Source of the DNA: Mercenaria mercenaria
Lineage: Eukaryota; Mollusca; Bivalvia; Venerida; Veneridae
Reading direction: 5' to 3'
Assembly (NCBI RefSeq): GCF_021730395.1
Contig: NW_026463203.1
Span: forward strand, 1-64,000
DNA length: 64,000 bases
Shown: positions 23,163 to 36,246 of the stretch, in pieces
How positions within the stretch are numbered: the stretch's first letter is position 1
Layout of the letters: every line of letters begins with the position of its first letter
Translations under genes and position numbers: made by a program
Notes under the pieces: model-generated
Told to the model about the DNA's origin: nothing
The model's input: only the letters and a program-made list of their open reading frames with translations
The model's database searches: none

Positions 23163-24869
23163 TTATTTTGCACTCAACACAATCATCTGATCACCAAAAC
23201 ATCCGACATAGACTTCATGTTGTTCACGATTATAGCAAATTGTTCGTGGGAACGACAGAGCTTCTATCATTGTGTGACCTTGCTTCAAATCAGCCGAGAT
23301 ACGATGTATGTCGCCTCTGCAACACACCAGCAAGGATCCATCGTCTAGCATCATCATTCCCATTGGGTATGAAAAGTTTTTGTTTTTGTACTCAGCAGAT
23401 ATATCACCTTGTAATGTTATACTGACGACACTGTGGCTACCATAGTCACTGATGAAGATATGTCTCAGATCCGTACTCAGCAGTAAGCAGAATGGAATGA
23501 TAATTCTCTTATCATCCAGTAAAATTGTGTTCTGGACGTTACCTTGTGTATCGGTAATAAATACACACTTCGGATTTATGCAAACTGTATAGAGATGACC
23601 TTGATGATAGGCTATACCTCTACAGTCTCCTGCAACTGTAAACTTTCGAACAGTTGATAGTTTACCTGCTGTTGTCATTATAAGGATCTCTTTCGTCTTT
23701 GGCATTGTCACAGCAATATGGTCCTGAGGCATTACTGCAATGTCCCATGGTTCTGAAGAAAGTGTTGTCTCTTCTATTACAGCTTTATTTTTTATGTCAA
23801 CAACTTTCAGTTTAACGTTGTTATTGTCAGCCGCCACAAGTTTGTTTGAGGACAGAACAACACAACCTGTGATCCTGCATTCCTTCTGGTCCGATTTCGT
23901 CTTTACATTTATGTTTTCTTTGCGGGTTAATTTGTCGATAGGCTTCCTGACCTTTGAAGTTACAAAAGAAGACGAAAGACTGAGCTTTCCAAATGCATTT
24001 TGTCTTGAAAGCATGTTTGTCAGGTCTTGGTTTTGATCAAATGTGTATTGCATGTTTGTTTTTTCTAAACTTCTGTCTGCCTCCTTTATTTCGTCTGACT
24101 TTAGTTTTGATTTAGCTTGCTTCATTATAATGTAAAGTTGTCCATTCTGCTGTGAGGCTTTGTAATCTTGAAGTCTCGACTGTAGTTGTTTGACATCTGA
24201 AGAAATGTTTGTACATGTTTCAAGTATATTCTTTACTGTTTGTTTATCTGTTAACTTCTTTTTGTCAGCATCTGACTTGATTTGCTTTTGTAGTTGGTCT
24301 AAACGATCATTTATCTCTATGCGAAACATTTTTATTTCTTTGAGCAGCTTATCATAGCAAAAATCTAGTTCTTTTTCTCTATTTGAAGCCTGCTTTAGAA
24401 CATTGTCAGCCTCATTTACTTTTTGATCAAGCTCCCTTAGTAACTATCTGAACTCTGCACTGTCCCCAATACCTGCACATTTATCAGGTATATAGTCAAT
24501 ATCACATGCTCTGTGATTCAGGACGATACAATCGTTGCAGCCGAGAGCTTCATGTTTTGGACAGAAAAATTTAATCACTTCCTTTTTGTGCACTTGACAC
24601 TTCTCGGTACATTTGTCTGACTCCTTGCTAACAGCATGTTTAGCCATATTATCTTTGTTTACCAGCTGATGGTGTTTGTTAGCCTTTAACCTTTGATGAT
24701 AAGCAAAGCAGTTCTTACACAAGTGTTCTTGACAGTCCACACAAAATCCATGAGCTTCTATTTGCTGACCAATCGCCAAACATGGTTCACATCTATGGTC
24801 AAAGTCCTCTGCTGAGCCTTTGGATAGGGAACCTTGAAAATCGGCAACCTTCCTACCCGATACTGCCAT
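23163..24869 (-). pseudogene. TRIM-like B-box/coiled-coil/propeller gene, copy 2 (one premature stop)
   Basis: From MAVSGRK (24869) to the stop at 23163 the reading frame is 569 codons and is interrupted only once. Codon 143 is TAG (near 24443), where copy 3 has GAG, a single-base change. Visible order: B-box 1 (C27, C30, C43, C46, C51, C54, H58, H66/67), B-box 2 (C87, C91, H94, C103, H106, C111, C114, H119), coiled coil (about 145-250), then propeller strands up to IVLSAK. There is no RING and no transmembrane segment. As it stands it would make a 142-residue double B-box protein. It may be a young pseudogene, a polymorphic null allele or a base-call error. In-frame start MFRIEIND (24329) could give a propeller-only product, but nothing supports its use. 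Confidence 0.88.
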
Positions 24870-25260
24870 ATTAGAGGATCTTTAAAGGTCAAACTTTGAA
24901 CTAGTGTTGAATTTTAGATTGATAAAATGTCTGTTTATTTTGCTAAAATAATTGTTACTTAGTAAAGTATTCCGCAACACGACACATAATTTCCCGTTGA
25001 AAGAAACACCGGAGATAAATGTGTGTAAAATGAAAAGAAATTTAGAAAAATAAAACAATTTCTGTAGTTACGGTTAACATTAACCTAATTTTACTTCCTT
25101 TTCAAGAACGAGTCTATAAATATCATGTCCTAAATAAATTGAACTTTATTGTTACAGCAGTCAAGGGCAAATAAAACCATGTCTACCCCAAATAAACTTT
25201 AATAAGTTATCACCCCTCTGTATTTTATTGAAAAAAAAATCTTTTTATTACTGTGAAAGT
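24870..25260 (-). promoter_or_regulatory. 5' flank of TRIM-like copy 2
   Basis: It matches the 5' flank of copy 3 (36247-36660) closely through GTCAAACTTTGA, AGATTGATAAAATGTCT and ACGAGTCTATAAATATCATG, and more weakly that of copy 1. A CTATAAATATC word occurs in both, but on this strand no TATA box at a sensible distance could be confirmed. Confidence 0.35.
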
Positions 25261-26659
25261 TTTAAATCCAGCAGCATAGCGGCCCGACAGACTACTTGTA
25301 GTGTATTTATTGTGACTTTGCAACAGAACATTTGAGAGTAGACTTAACAGAAATTAAAAACAAGAGTTATTGTCCAATTTGTGGTTAATTTATGCTCAAT
25401 GAAATACATGAAACAAAATTTTTAATTATTCTGGAAGGGCCTGGTGTCCTGTTGGACTCGTGCATATATCGTAAAGTACTGACCTAGATAATACGAATTG
25501 TTAAGAAAAACTGAACTGTGAAAACAAACGTTTTATCTCAGTAAAGCACAAAAAGATGAATGTTAATTGATAGCTTAACTTGTGGATACAATATGTAATT
25601 TGATCGCCATTTAGAGTAAAATATTCATCATCCGACCAGTCAAAGCAAGATAAGAGACATATGTACAAATGCAAAAAATATTAATAAGTCATTATGCTTC
25701 AAGGTAGTGAACCCGCAAATACATCCGAATGATATTTCGGCATTCCCCGTTCTTTTTACGGAAAATGCACGTGAGGTAATATGTAGGTGTATGTCCGGAG
25801 AATGTCACACTTCTTAAGAGAAAACATAATCATACAGGAATTGAGGGCCCACTACTTTAAACTACCCCATCCAACTGGAAAATAAAAATAGCGTAAATAT
25901 AAATATATGAAATGCTTGATGAAGACGTGTCTACAGTATCTAGCAACCTATTTTGCTACATTGGTTAATCTTGCATTCTTTAAGCTTGACGGTTTTTTAA
26001 AACAAAATATATATCAGAAACACACATGTATGCAAGATACATGGTTTTATTTCATTATGTTAAATGCCAAATTCAAAGCACAAAAGACCCTCGATGTCAG
26101 ATATGAATGAAATATGAAAACGCGCTTATCATATTTTATGTAAATGGAATAATATAGCCGCTCAAAGTCTGGGTGAAAAGCCAGCCAGAAAATCTAACCG
26201 GGTAACCAGCTAGATCCGGGAAAGAAGTAAGCTAACCAGAAGACAATCAAGCGCATTTTCTACACAAAATACAATTTTTACTAAAGAATTATTAAGATAT
26301 TAGGCGCGGTATTACACTTTTACTTTCTTGCCAATGATTTTACCGCACAGCACAAGAGACAACATGACGAACGAGTGACATCCTCCATTATTCTACGGGT
26401 GACGGTAATAATATTAAAAGACATGCAACGAGCCAAGAACCAAGGCAAAGCTGTAGCGGTAGAAAGACAGTAACAAGTGGCATTTAACACTTTTACTTTC
26501 TCGCCAACGGTACAATACACAACAGACTATCATGAGATACAAGTGGTACCCTTCATTCATCTACGGGCGACCGTAATAATAATGAACAATATAAAACGAA
26601 TCGAGGACCAATGCAGTCGTATCGAGGCAGTGGCAAGAATCAGCAAGGCTATATGCAAC

Positions 26660-27678
26660 ATCAAAAAGACTATGTATAGCTGACGCAAAGCTGTTTATAA
26701 CTGATGCAAAGCTATGTAGAACTGCAAAGCTATGCATTACTAACGCAATTAAAGCAATGACTAACTGACGTAAAGCTATGTGTAACTGATGCAAAGCAAT
26801 GATTAACCGACGAAAAGCTATTTATAACTGACGCAAAGCTATGTATAACTAACGCAATTAAAGCAATGATTAAGTGACGTAAAGCTATGGCGCAAAGCAA
26901 TGATTAACCGACGCAAAGGTATTTATAACTGACGCAAAGCTATGTTTAACTGACGCAAAGCTATGTGTAACTAACGCAATTAAAGCAATGATTAACTGAC
27001 GTAAATCTATATGTGTAACTGACGCAAAGCAATGATTAACCGGCGCAAAGCTATTTATAACTGACACAAAGCTATGTTTAACTGACGCAAAGCTATGTAT
27101 AACTAACGCAATTAAAGCAATGATTAACTGACGTAAAGCTATGTGTAACTGACGCAAAGCAATGATTAACCGACGCTAAGCTATGTATAACTGACGCAAA
27201 GAAATGATTAACTGAAGCAAAGCTATGTGTAACCGATGCAAAGCAATGTATAACTAACACAAAGCTTATATGTGTAACTGGCGTCAAGCAATGATTAACC
27301 GACGCAAAGCTATTTATAACTGACGCAAAGCTATGTTTAACTGATGCAAAGCTATGTATAACTAACGCAATTAAAGCAATTTATAACTAACACAAAGCTT
27401 ATATGTGTAAGTGGCGTCAAGCAATGATTAACCGACACAAAGCTATTTATAACTGACGCAAAGCTATGTTTAACTGATGCAAAGCTATGTATAACTAACG
27501 CAATTAATGCAATGATTAACTGACGTAAAGCTGACACAAAGCAATGATTAACCGACGCAAAGCTATGTATAACTGACGCAAAGAAATGATTAACCGAAGC
27601 AAAGCTATGTGTAACCGATGCAAAGCAATGTATAACTAACACTAAGCTATGTATAACTGATGCAAAGCTATGTGTAAC
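26660..27678. repeat. 21-bp minisatellite in unit A
   Basis: Tandem CTATGTATAACTGACGCAAA-type units (about 21 bp) with variants ATGATTAACCGACGCAAAGC and ACTAACGCAATTAAAGCA arranged in a loose higher-order pattern. Because 21 is a multiple of 3, minus-strand frames stay open and read as SFASVNH-like heptads. These are not genes. Confidence 0.95.
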
Positions 27679-29377
27679 TCTTTGGACTGTATATTTTTAT
27701 TTTCGTATAGTAACCGTTTATTCTTCTTATACTTTGATTCGGTATTGTCATTCAGTATCAACCCATTCAATGTTCTGTGATTACAGAATTATGTTTGAAC
27801 CTGCAATGGGGGTGCGTTTGTGGGTGGTTGGGGTGAGGGTGGTGAAGGTGTTGCCTCTGCATGTGATTAACATAAGGAATTAAAAAAGGGCAAAGATCCA
27901 TTAAGAATCTCCAAGAACGCAGCTTTCTCGGAAAGAAACCCAACACAGCATATATACGGATGTATAAATGATTGAAATTAAACGAAAGTACATAGACAAT
28001 GTACAACAATTAGACAATGTTACATGGAGATCACCAGTCAGTCAAAAAACAACATTTGGAGCTTGAACTCGTTTATAGAACGCACCAGACCTTATTCTTA
28101 AACTTGGCCACTTTCCAAAGTCGTAGAACATGATGATTTATCCCCATCAGGGGATTCCCTAACACACAAAAACGCAAATATGTAGGAGCAATCTCATAAT
28201 TGGCCGGGTTGGGGACTGGTCATCCTAATCTACCCCTATTTTGGACAATAGACATCTTATCAAAATGCTTATCAGTACATCTAAATGCTCCTTCACATTG
28301 GCATCTTTTTCTTTTACCTTCTATTATTTCTGAGAGTTTTCTTATCATAACTTTGGGGTCAAAGCATAATTATGCTGTCCCCTTCCCCCACTTTCAAAAT
28401 TGCGGGAACCAAACCCCCCTATTCCCCTGCTCCTGGGCCTGTGATACTTTAAAGTCAATCTTCAAGAATCTTACATGCATATACTCAGTGCGATTTCACT
28501 TAAAATTCAGTTATGAAAACAACAAGATCTAATTCATTTAAGTTTTATTCTAGTCATATTTTATTTTCTACATTTCATAACAAAAACATCTATCACAAGT
28601 GACCATAGACAGTCTATCACAACCCATTCTAACACAAGCATGAAACATTTGAAAACCGGAAAAATAAAGTTTAAAAAAATGTTTCCTAACTTCTAAAATG
28701 ATGTGCCCAAAACAACAAAACCTGTCCAAACCATTATAATAAAAGCTAAAGAGTTTTTCCAGGATACATACCACATAAATGTCAAGACTTTTATTGATTT
28801 GATTTTAGATTTATATAAAGTCCAAGAAATGCTGCCAGAAGGAACGGTACACTGAATAAAACGTGTACTTTCTATAGGCAACATTTGTCATGATGAGTCA
28901 TACTAAGGGTTGAGCATGGAAGTATATTGTAACTGTACATAAATACGGAACAAGATATAATAGTTTCGCGCTCAGCCCTCTATAATTCATGAACAAAGTT
29001 ATATTAAACTGTTTGCAGTTGCACTTACTATTTGACAACTGGAAAAAAAAAGATTAAAAACGTTTCCTAAATTTTAAACGGCATGATTATAGGTCAAACA
29101 TGGACTTTAAAACTTCTGAAGGTAGCAGAACATCTACAGTTGCCCCTTTGTGCATTATTGCATTATGGAAAATAGACAAATATAGAACAAACTGCACAAA
29201 AACATATTTAAGCAACATAGATAAAATAAATATATTTCTCCAATAAATGTACATGGTGGACGGAGTGTTACAATTTCATAATGACAAATGTAAATGTATG
29301 AGACAGATTGGTTTAAGTGTACAAAGAAATAGTTCAGAATGTATAATGTGAGTGGAGGGTAAAAAAACAACTTTGTA

Positions 29378-29718
29378 AATATAGTCCAAACTTCATAAAA
29401 TGTAAAGAAATTCTCAGTAAAGGAGATTGATTTATAAAAGATCCAAACTTCATGGAATGTAAAGAAATTATCGGTAAAGGAGATTGATTTATAAAAGATC
29501 CAAACTTCATGGAATGTAAAGAAATTCTCGGTAAAGGAGATTGATTTATAAAAGATCCAAATTTCATGGAATGTAAAGAAATTCTCGGTAAAGGAGATTG
29601 ATTTATAAAAGATCCAAACTTCATGGGATGTAAAGAAATTCTTGGTAAATGAGATTGACTTATAAAAGATCCAAACTTCATGGAATGTAAAGAAATTCTC
29701 GGTAAATGAGAATTATAA
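29378..29718. repeat. 57-bp minisatellite in unit A, about 6 copies
   Basis: TTCATGGAATGTAAAGAAAT, then TCTCGGTAAAGGAGATTGAT and TTATAAAAGATCCAAAC, repeats about six times. Unit B keeps only about two copies. The 134-codon open frame across it is an artefact of the 57-bp period. Confidence 0.93.
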
Positions 29719-30892
29719 AAGATGAATTTGACTAACATTTAGACTAATGCAAAATAATTAAAAAATGCTTCTAGCTTTTCATTTATACTAAATGATGTAG
29801 TTTCACACCAAATATTGGCCTATCATAAATATATATATATATATATATAAATAAACTGCTCAAAATGTAAAAACAATACACAAACTTAAATACTATCACA
29901 TATAATAATAAATAATTCATAAAAGTTCATAAGACAGAATATTCAAAAACAGATAGTAGACACCTGTTTATGATTTACATAAACTTTAAAAACATAAAAA
30001 TATATTGACAACTTTGTACACAACTGAGCTGTTTTGTCATGTCAGAATGGTAAAATCATGTGATTAGCTAACAAGTGCTCAAAATACAAGTCTCTGAAAT
30101 TAACATTAATACCTAGACCCATGATTTTATTTTCCATGATACGTATATTTTATATCATGTACCTTAAAAATACAGATATTCAACACTTCTTATGTCGATA
30201 ATTTCAAAGACTGTATTTATATCAAAATCAAACAATATCTCTCGAATTTCATCATTTTGAGGAAAGCTATCAAAACTATGGAGATATGACTTTTGTGTTA
30301 GACACTTCAATTGAAAAATCACAAAACACTGTAAAATTATAACAACTTGGAATTGTTGTGCACATGTAACATGAAATTACAGTTATCGAATTCACATATA
30401 AAGACTATAGTATAAAAGTATGGAATTACTATTAATATCTATGGCAAAATAATAATAGATAAAACAGTTTGACAAAGGCATTAAAAATACAACATATGAA
30501 AGTGCCTTCAAATAAAGCAAAAAACATTTCAAAACACATTATATAATAAAATTATGCTCTCTAAGAAATATATCACAGAATATAAGATTGTGAATTTCGA
30601 TTCAATTTGAACACTAGTATCTAGCACAATTTCAATATATACAACACACAGTATTTACAATGGGCTAAAAATAGACAACTTAACTAGTTGTATATAATAG
30701 CTTTTATATGTCAATCTTCATAATAACGGCAACTATTATTCAAACATAGAGTATTTGTAAAATAGAAAAAATTGAATTCGATCATCATGAACAACCATTA
30801 GTTCAATACTGCAAATGTATTTGTATAAGCCTTTCAATTCATTGTATTCTCAAAAAAAATTACCAGTAGCTCCTTTAAAATCAAGCCAGATA

Positions 30893-31895
30893 CATTGCCC
30901 TCTGATGACAAGTCATTGTCAGCTGGTGATATGTTAACATTCTGCTGATGATTTGTCAACGTCGGCTGATGATATGTCAGCATCTGATTGTGACATGTCA
31001 GCTGATGATATGTCAATATCGGCTGATGATAAGTCAATGACTGCTGATGATGTCAATGTCTGCTGAATGTAAGTCAATGTCTGCTGATGATATGTCAACA
31101 TCAGCTGATAATATGTCAGCATCTGTTTACGACATGTCTGCTGACGATATGTCTATATTTTTTAACGTTCTCATACAAAAGTTCTACAGCCATCTAGATT
31201 GGCACTCATGCATTCCTTGTCTGTATTTATCTACTTAAAGTATATTCACATTCTACTTTCTACCCTGATAAGTCAGAAGTCTGTTTCCCATCAACATTTC
31301 ACTTTGCGTCAGAAGCTATGTCAGTACTTTCCCTTACTTTGCCTCAGAGGCTAGTATGTCAGTACTTTTCCTTACTTTGCCTTGGCAGTCTGGGGCCTTG
31401 TTGTACTTTGGGTTCCTTGATCACCATTGGTCAAGGGTAGCGCCAGTGCTGGGGGTCAAAATGGATCAACCTGTATGACAAAACATGTATCTATAGTTAT
31501 TGTTTTAAGAATTTTTTGAATGAATAAGCACTAAATAACCTTATATATTTATATGTAGACACAATAGTGTCAAAATTACCCTCAGTTTTCTTTACTGCAT
31601 AATATTCAAAAACTGAAACATGTCTGATATTATAACTGTACAATAACATTTGGCAAGTTGAATCTTCACTTTACCTATCATCTATTCTCAACTGCAAAAA
31701 AACACGCTTTCTAAGTAATCATACAACATCACATTTAAAATAAACTGTATGAACAATATTTCAGCCAGATCTCAACTTGAGCTGCAAGGAAGGTAGCAGG
31801 TTGGGAGTTGCAATAAAAAACTTATTCATCATTTGTACATTTTTACAGATGGGTAATGGTAAGTTTACTGCTATCTATGCAAAACAATGAATGCA
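30893..31895. repeat. Unit A-specific segment with GATGATATGTCA repeats
   Basis: The interval is missing from unit B, where TTTTAAAATCAAGAC joins almost directly to the GGTTGGTTG...ATCAGCC block. It holds irregular CTGATGATATGTCAACATC repeats (30895-31160), related to those at 15740-16075, and a duplicated TATGTCAGTACTTTYCCTTA word (31318 and 31358). Either an insertion in A or a deletion in B. Confidence 0.7.
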
Positions 31896-32082
31896 TTTTA
31901 AGTGGCTGGTTGCATATCAGCCTAAATACCCACCTCTCCCTATCCCAACCTCCTATTGCCAAGGGAGCAAACTTCTTGTTAACTGACTTTGCTGTCTGAG
32001 TAAAATAAATTTAAAACAAAAGTGGAATTAACTTACAACTTTCATGAAGCCATATATAGGCATCATAGCATTATATTTGTTT

Positions 32083-32300
32083 TGTTTTGTTGAATTTAAG
32101 TCACTCTGACATAATTTTAGATCATACAATGACTTTCCTGCTTTAATGGAGACTGTTACCTCACAAATTCTTCTCTCAACACTGTTTCTGGCATGGGCAG
32201 GAACTTGGGTAGAATAGTAACCTTTTATACCCAGATGGATAGCATCTTCACAGGATGACCTGAGCTCGGTGAGGTGGAAGGCAAGTTATACAAGGTCAGC
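32083..32300 (-). mobile_element. Family-2 SINE fragment
   Basis: TTTAAGTCACTCTGACATAA, then TTTTAGATCATACAATGAC, TTTCTGGCATGGGCAGGAAC and CCAGATGGATAGCATCTTC parallel the SINE at 45671-45895. The tRNA head is lost or unrecognisable. Confidence 0.65.
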
Positions 32301-32869
32301 AACCCCAGTCATTCAGGACACTGAGCCCCCCCCCCCCCACCTCCACCCTTTCTCCCCTATTTTCCCCTACCCATAATATTGTTAAATAATTTTAGAAGCA
32401 ATTTATATATCAAAACACATATAGCACAAGCAAATGTGGTATAAAACTCCTGACTGGTTTAACTTCACTGAACAAAATCTGATCTAATCTAGACTACAAT
32501 ACAATATAACGGAGAACACAACAAGTGATCACCACACAATGGCTTAGTATCACAAACATACTCCCAGACAGAGATTTCATTATCTATTACCAAAGAAATA
32601 ACATAATTAAGATGTATAGACTAAAAGGCAACTTTCAGCAAGTTTAACAAAAAGATATGGATGCTTAGTTCATCTTTCAGTTATGTAATGGTGGTCAATT
32701 AATATAAATGTTTCTGCAGCAGTTCTGCCTTTTGTATTTATAATCTTGCGACTTTTAGCAATAACAAATCAAGGAGCATAGCATTTTATGATGAAAAATC
32801 CCTACTGCCGCTTCGGGATTCTAACAGGGTCACTAAGGTACTAGTCCAACAAACCACTGAGCCAAACAT
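32301..32869. other. Spacer between duplication units
   Basis: It has a C homopolymer near 32325-32338; nothing else recognised. Confidence 0.5.
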
Positions 32870-33265
32870 CGACTCTTTGACGCAATTGTCAGAGATTGGC
32901 TTTGAACCTACAGGCTATGGGGCCATAACTATAGAACCCATAATGGGATCTTACCAGTTTTCGAAAGGAACCGAGATATCATGCCAATACAAATTGTTGC
33001 ATGTTTGTTTAAAATCAATTACAAAATGTGGTCTCTATCGTGTTTACAAGCCAAAATAGCAATTTTTTGCCTTTTAATGGGCCATAACTCTGGAACCCAT
33101 GATGGGATCTGGTCAATTTTCGAAAGGAACCGAGATCATATGTCAGTACAAGTTGTGTGTACGTTTGATTAAAATCAATTGCAAAATGTACGCAAGAAAT
33201 TGTGAACGGGCGATGGACGGAAAATGGACGAAGGGCGGTCACAAAAGCTCACCTCACCTTGGCAG
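32870..33265 (+). mobile_element. Fragment of the hairpin-headed element (3' part)
   Basis: Two units of GGGCCATAACTNTGGAACCC about 160 bp apart, then GACGAAGGGCGGTCACAAAA and GCTCACC, match the 3' part of the element at 16574-18166. The head is missing. Confidence 0.75.
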
Positions 33266-33499
33266 CTAAAAATTCCAACGATTATTCCTACTTTGTAATG
33301 GGTGACCCTTCAATTAATGAAATACAGTACATAAAAAGGATGATTGATAAGTAACCTTTGTCTGTATAACTACCCTTAAAATGACAGCAATTTAAGGAAC
33401 TGTCTCTAAGTGTAAATATTCAAACTTGATCTTTGATGCGGGAGATTCTGTACAAATTAATAGAAAAAAATCGCAATCTTGCAGGAATGTGAAGAAAAA

Positions 33500-33812
33500 T
33501 ACTAGAGCTGCTTTTGAGAAAAGCGCATGTTTCCCACACCTGTCTAATCATTAAGTGAATCAAAGTAGTTCGGTGATTCCGATCAGTAATTTTTGGGAGG
33601 TCTGGGTGGTTTGGGTGAATGGTTCCGATCAGTATTTTTTTTAGGTCTGGGTGATTTGGATGAATGGTTCCGATCAGTAATTCACATTTTATTCAAGTTT
33701 TGTGAAGATCCGATGAGAAATGTTCGACTTAGAGTGCGGACAAGATTTGTGACAGACAGACAGACTGACACACACAAACACACGCACGCACACCACTGTG
33801 TAACTCAATGAA
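33500..33812 (+). repeat. Dispersed repeat, GCTTTTGAGAAAAGC hairpin head
   Basis: ACTAGAGCTGCTTTTGAGAA, then AAGCGCATG, forms a hairpin head. GGTGATTTGGATGAATGGTT units follow, and a GACAGACAGACAGACTGACA/CACACAAACACACGCACGC tail. Same family as 14412-14700. Confidence 0.7.
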
Positions 33813-34525
33813 ATTATCCATTTAGATGGTGATAACTTAAAAAATGAATATATCATTAAATAAGCCATCAAAGACAAAACCTAAGCATGATCTGTATCAG
33901 AAAGGGCTGGATCAACAAAAATGCGCCCCTAAATTCGGCGAGCATACGTGTTTGATAACCTAAAATTGAATCATGTAGGACAAAATCACCAAAGACAAAG
34001 TCCTTAATGCACACCACACTAAGGCGGACAAGTTTCCCATTTTAATTTGGTTGAATAAATAGATAAATGAATAAGAAAATTAAAAAAAGCAAAACATTCA
34101 TACTCAAACTATGCCAAGTATACCTCAAATTGCACCATTTGAGGTTTACTTGACAAAAAGACTCGGATGCTCTAAAAACTCTATGCACCCTAACCAAAAT
34201 CCTAGTTCCACCCCTGAAAAACGATTATTTTCATTATAGGTACAACTTTGAAAATGGATGCAATAAAACAGGTTAGAAACTTTTAATACAGACCAGGATC
34301 AATATTTCAGGGTTAAAATGTCATTCATCAGCTTTCTTGTTTATCACTACTGCAGTACTGTTTAAGCAGATAAAATGAGTTTGTGTAATAATTGGTTGAG
34401 AATAAATTTTTAGATTGATAAAATCCATTTCTTTAACACCGTTTCAACATCTAGAAAATGCATATGAAAAATGACACAATATTGCACTTTTGCATGATCC
34501 AAAATGTTTGCTGTATCATAAAACA

Positions 34526-36246
34526 TCATTTTGCACTCAATACAATCATCTGATCAGTGAAACACCCGACATAGACCTCATGTTGATCACGATTATAGCA
34601 TATAGACCGTGGGTACGACAGACCATCTATCATTGTGTGACATTGCTTCAAATCACCCGAGAGACGACGTATGCTGCCGTTTAGCCCACTGAAACACATA
34701 AGCAAGGATCCATCGTCTAGCATCATCATTTCCCGTGGTGATTCAAAGTCTTTATTTTTGTATTCAGCAGATATATCACCTTGTAATGTTATACTGACGA
34801 CACTGTCGCTGCCCTGGTCACTGATGAAGATATGTCTCAGATCCGTACTCAGCAGTAAGTAGAATGGATTGCCAAATATCTTATCATTCAGTAAAATTGT
34901 TTTCTGGACATTACCTTGTGTATCTGTAATAAATACACATTTCGGATTACCGCAAACTATATAGAGATGACCTTGGTGATAAGCTATACCTCTACAGTCT
35001 CCTGCAACTGGAAACTTGCGAACAGTTGATAGTTTACCTGCTGTTGTCATTATAAGATAAGGACATCTCCCTTCTCTGGCATTGTCACAGTAATGCGGTC
35101 CTGAGGCATTACTGCAAGGTCCCATGGTTCTGAAGAAAGTGTTGTCTCTTCTATTACAGCTTTATTTTTTATGTCAACAACTTTCAGTTTAACATTGTTA
35201 TTGTCAGCCGCCACAAGTTTGTTTTGAGGACAGAACAACACAACCTGTGATCATGCATTCCTTCTGGTCCGATTTCGTCTTTACATTTATGTTTTCTTGC
35301 GGGTTAATTTGTCGATAGGCTTCCTGACCTTTGAAGTTACAAAAGAAGACGAAAGACTGAGCTTTCCAAATGCATCTTGGCTTGAAAGCATGTTTGTCAG
35401 GTCTTGGTTTTGATCAAAAGTGTATTGCATGTTTGTCTTTTCTAAGCTTCTGTCTGCCTCCTTTATTTCGTCTGACTTTAGTTCGGATTTAGCTTGTTTC
35501 ATTATAATGTAAAGTTGTCCATTCTGCTGTGAGGCTTTGTAATCTTGTAGTCTTGACTGTAGTTGTTTGGTATCTGAAGAAATGTTTGTACATGTTTCAA
35601 GCACTTTCTTTACTGCTTGTTTATCTCTGGACTTCTTTTTGTCAGCGTCTGTCTGGATTTGCTTTTGTAGCTGGTCTAAGTGATCATTTATCTCTATGCG
35701 AAACATTTTTATTTCTTTGAGCAGCTTATCATAGCAAAAATCTAGTTCTTTTTCTCTATTTGAAGCCTGCTTTAGAACATTGTCAGCCTCATTTACTTTT
35801 TGATCAAGCTCCCTTAGTAACTCTCTGAACTCTGCACTGTCCCCAATTCCTGCACATTTATCAGGTATATAGTCAATATCACATGCTCTGCGATTCAGGA
35901 CGATACAATCGTTGCAGCCGAGAGCTTCATGTTTTGGACAGAAAAATTTAATCACTTCCTTTTTGTGCACTTGACACTTCTCAGTGCATACGTCTGACTC
36001 CTTTCTAACAGCATGTTTAGCCATATTATCTTTGTTTACCAGGTGGTGATGTTTGTTCGCCTTTAACCTTTGATGATAGGAAAAACAGTTCTTACACAAG
36101 TGTTCTTGACAGTCCACACAAAATCCATGAGCTTCTATTTGCTGACTTATCGCCATACATGGTTCGCATCCATGGTCAAAGTCCTCTGCTGAACCTTTGG
36201 ATATGGAACTTTGAAAATCGGCACCCTTTCTACCCGATACTGCCAT
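34526..36246 (-). pseudogene. TRIM-like B-box/coiled-coil/propeller gene, copy 3 (frame lesions)
   Basis: The conserved start MAVSGRK is at 36246; an upstream in-frame ATG at 36270 is not shared by the other copies. Two B-boxes, the coiled coil and the linker are open down to 35287. Compared with copy 2, one T is missing near 35295 (TTTCTTGCGGG against TTTCTTTGCGGG) and one extra T is present near 35222 (GTTTTGAGG against GTTTGAGG), which together restore the frame. A third indel near 35055 shifts it again, after which the propeller part (34526-35125) continues in another frame. The copy keeps GAG where copy 2 has the TAG. All lesions are small, so loss is recent or partly technical. Confidence 0.85.

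Larger units (their letters stand above)
22690..32013 (+). repeat. Segmental duplication, unit A (9.3 kb)
   Basis: The order TRIM-like gene, AGCAGCATAGCGGCCCGACA block, 21-bp minisatellite, TTGGCCGGGT block, 57-bp minisatellite and TATAAGATTGTGAATTTCGA block is repeated in the same orientation at 34100-43374. Stretches compared by eye look well over 90% identical, coding or not. The right edge is at the GCTGTCTGAGTAAAATAAAT word. Unit A alone holds about 1 kb at 30893-31895. Non-coding parts (24870-26660, 27680-29377, 29720-30890) hold no recognisable gene. Confidence 0.9.

Noticed and set aside
26660-27678. Open frames reading as SFASVNH heptad repeats, a possible repetitive protein (also in unit B at 38850-40160)
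   Set aside because: The 21-bp repeat keeps frames open on the minus strand by arithmetic. The frames overlap each other in different phases, lack conserved starts, and differ between units.
31375-31475. Exon-like island on the minus strand (acceptor-like ATACAG and a PPALALPLTNG frame)
   Set aside because: The open frame is only 26 codons, starts after a stop out of phase with the putative acceptor, and the segment is missing from the duplicated unit.
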